Shown in pieces: positions 12,888 through 13,495 of a stretch of DNA of 13,495 nucleotides; the stretch's first letter is position 1, and the number at the start of each line of letters is the position of its first letter. Source of the DNA: Burkholderiales bacterium (lineage in GTDB: Bacteria; Pseudomonadota; Gammaproteobacteria; Burkholderiales; Burkholderiaceae_C). The stretch lies in assembly GCA_947448105.1 (NCBI GenBank), contig CANFNE010000035.1:1-13495 (forward strand), in the 5' to 3' direction. The notes under the pieces are model-generated. The model was given only the letters and a program-made list of their open reading frames with translations. It did no database searches and had not been told where the DNA came from. The translations under genes and the position numbers were made by a program.

Positions 12888-13495
12888 ATGAACGCTTTTG
12901 CCCCCCGCCGCCACGCCCTGCGCACCGCCCTGGGCGTGACCGCGCTTGCCCTTGCTGCCTGGACGTTGCCCTCGGCCGCGCAGGCCCAAAGCAATTACCC
13001 CGACAAACCCATTCGCTTTGTCGTGCCCTACCCGCCGGGCGGCGGCACCGACGTGGTGGCGCGCATTGTGCAAATGCGTTTGCAGGCCGCGCTGGGCCAG
13101 TCGATCGTGATCGACAACAAGGGCGGCGCCGGGGGCTCGTTGGGCACCGACGTGGTGGCCAAGGCAGTGCCGGACGGCTACACCGTGCTCTTTACCCTGA
13201 GCTCGCACACCATCAACCCGGCCATCTTCCCCAAGCTGCCGTTTGACACACTCAAAGACTTCGAGCCCGTGGGCCTGGTGGCGTCGCTGCCGCAAATCTT
13301 GGTGGCCAACACCGCCGTGCCGGTGCGTACCGTGGCTGACGTGGTAGCCCAGGCCAAGGCCGCACCCGACAAGTTTTCCTTTGCCTCGGTGGGCAATGGT
13401 TCGCCCGGCCATTTGGCCGGTGAGCTGATGGTGATCCGCACCGGCGCGCACATGCTGCACATTCCCTACCGGGGCGGTGGCCCGGCCATTACCGA
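12888..13495 (+). CDS. Bug/TctC-family tripartite tricarboxylate transporter receptor, truncated by window end
   Basis: The frame is open from ATG 12888 to the right edge; 202 of an expected roughly 325 residues are seen. A signal peptide (R-R-H-A-L-R-T-A-L then a hydrophobic core) ends near A-Q-A|Q (33/34). The mature start Y-P-D-K-P-I-R-F-V-V-P-Y-P-P-G-G-G-T-D (37-55) is the Bug-family hallmark, followed by D-N-K-G-G-A-G-G-S-L-G-T-D and P-D-G-Y-T-V-L-F. Bug proteins bind carboxylates such as tricarboxylates or amino/aromatic acids in the periplasm and may work with TctAB-type membrane partners, though most are orphans. AGGAG at 12877-12881 is well spaced before the ATG. It is probably co-transcribed with the upstream iclR. 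The ligand cannot be told from sequence. Confidence 0.93.
   Translation, partial: MNAFAPRRHALRTALGVTALALAAWTLPSAAQAQSNYPDKPIRFVVPYPPGGGTDVVARIVQMRLQAALGQSIVIDNKGGAGGSLGTDVVAKAVPDGYTVLFTLSSHTINPAIFPKLPFDTLKDFEPVGLVASLPQILVANTAVPVRTVADVVAQAKAAPDKFSFASVGNGSPGHLAGELMVIRTGAHMLHIPYRGGGPAIT

Noticed and set aside
11940..13460. 506-codon leftward open frame opposite iclR and the Bug gene
   Set aside because: It is antisense to two well-recognised genes, rich in Gly/His/Arg/Gln without any domain, and typical of shadow frames in GC-rich DNA.

Overview
The window looks like chromosomal DNA of a high-GC betaproteobacterium, most likely Burkholderiales of a Comamonadaceae-like lineage. The grounds are the type IVa minor-pilin operon of fimT/pilV/pilW/pilX/pilY1/pilE type, a Bug/TctC-family periplasmic binding protein next to an IclR regulator, and dense GC-rich coding with 1-8 base gene overlaps. 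The taxonomic call is inference from gene content and codon use; there is no rRNA or other phylogenetic marker here.

Left block (1-3183, + strand): the C-terminal part of an IclR-type regulator overlaps cobS (ATGA junction), which overlaps cobT by 8 bases. CobS (MoxR-like AAA+ ATPase) and CobT (C-terminal VWA domain) are the two partners that drive cobalt insertion by the large CobN subunit in the aerobic cobalamin route. No cobN or other cob gene is visible.

Middle block (3205-10944): a type IVa pilus minor-pilin cluster. fimT reads leftward; pilV, pilW, pilX, pilY1 and pilE read rightward, with ATGA and 1-base overlaps among the first three. All five pilins have a prepilin peptidase site and hydrophobic alpha-1 helix. 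Together they would form the tip/priming complex of the pilus, with PilY1 as the large tip-associated adhesin/regulator. PilY1 (1507 aa) is unusual in three ways: mosaic base composition, a C8 tract, and apparent loss of acidic metal-binding loops that many homologues carry.

Right block (11030-13495): a leftward gene encodes a 255-aa exported protein with a FimV/LysM-like domain followed by four tandem 24-residue repeats, each with a W-V-x-Y core. I do not recognise this architecture, and it is the best candidate for something undescribed. Its likely start region is divergent from an IclR regulator, which has two 12-bp direct repeats 20 bp apart before its start and is followed 36 bases later by a truncated Bug-type solute-binding receptor.

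No rRNA, tRNA, CRISPR array, insertion sequence or integrase was seen. The longest gene-free stretch is 226 bases (11798-12023).
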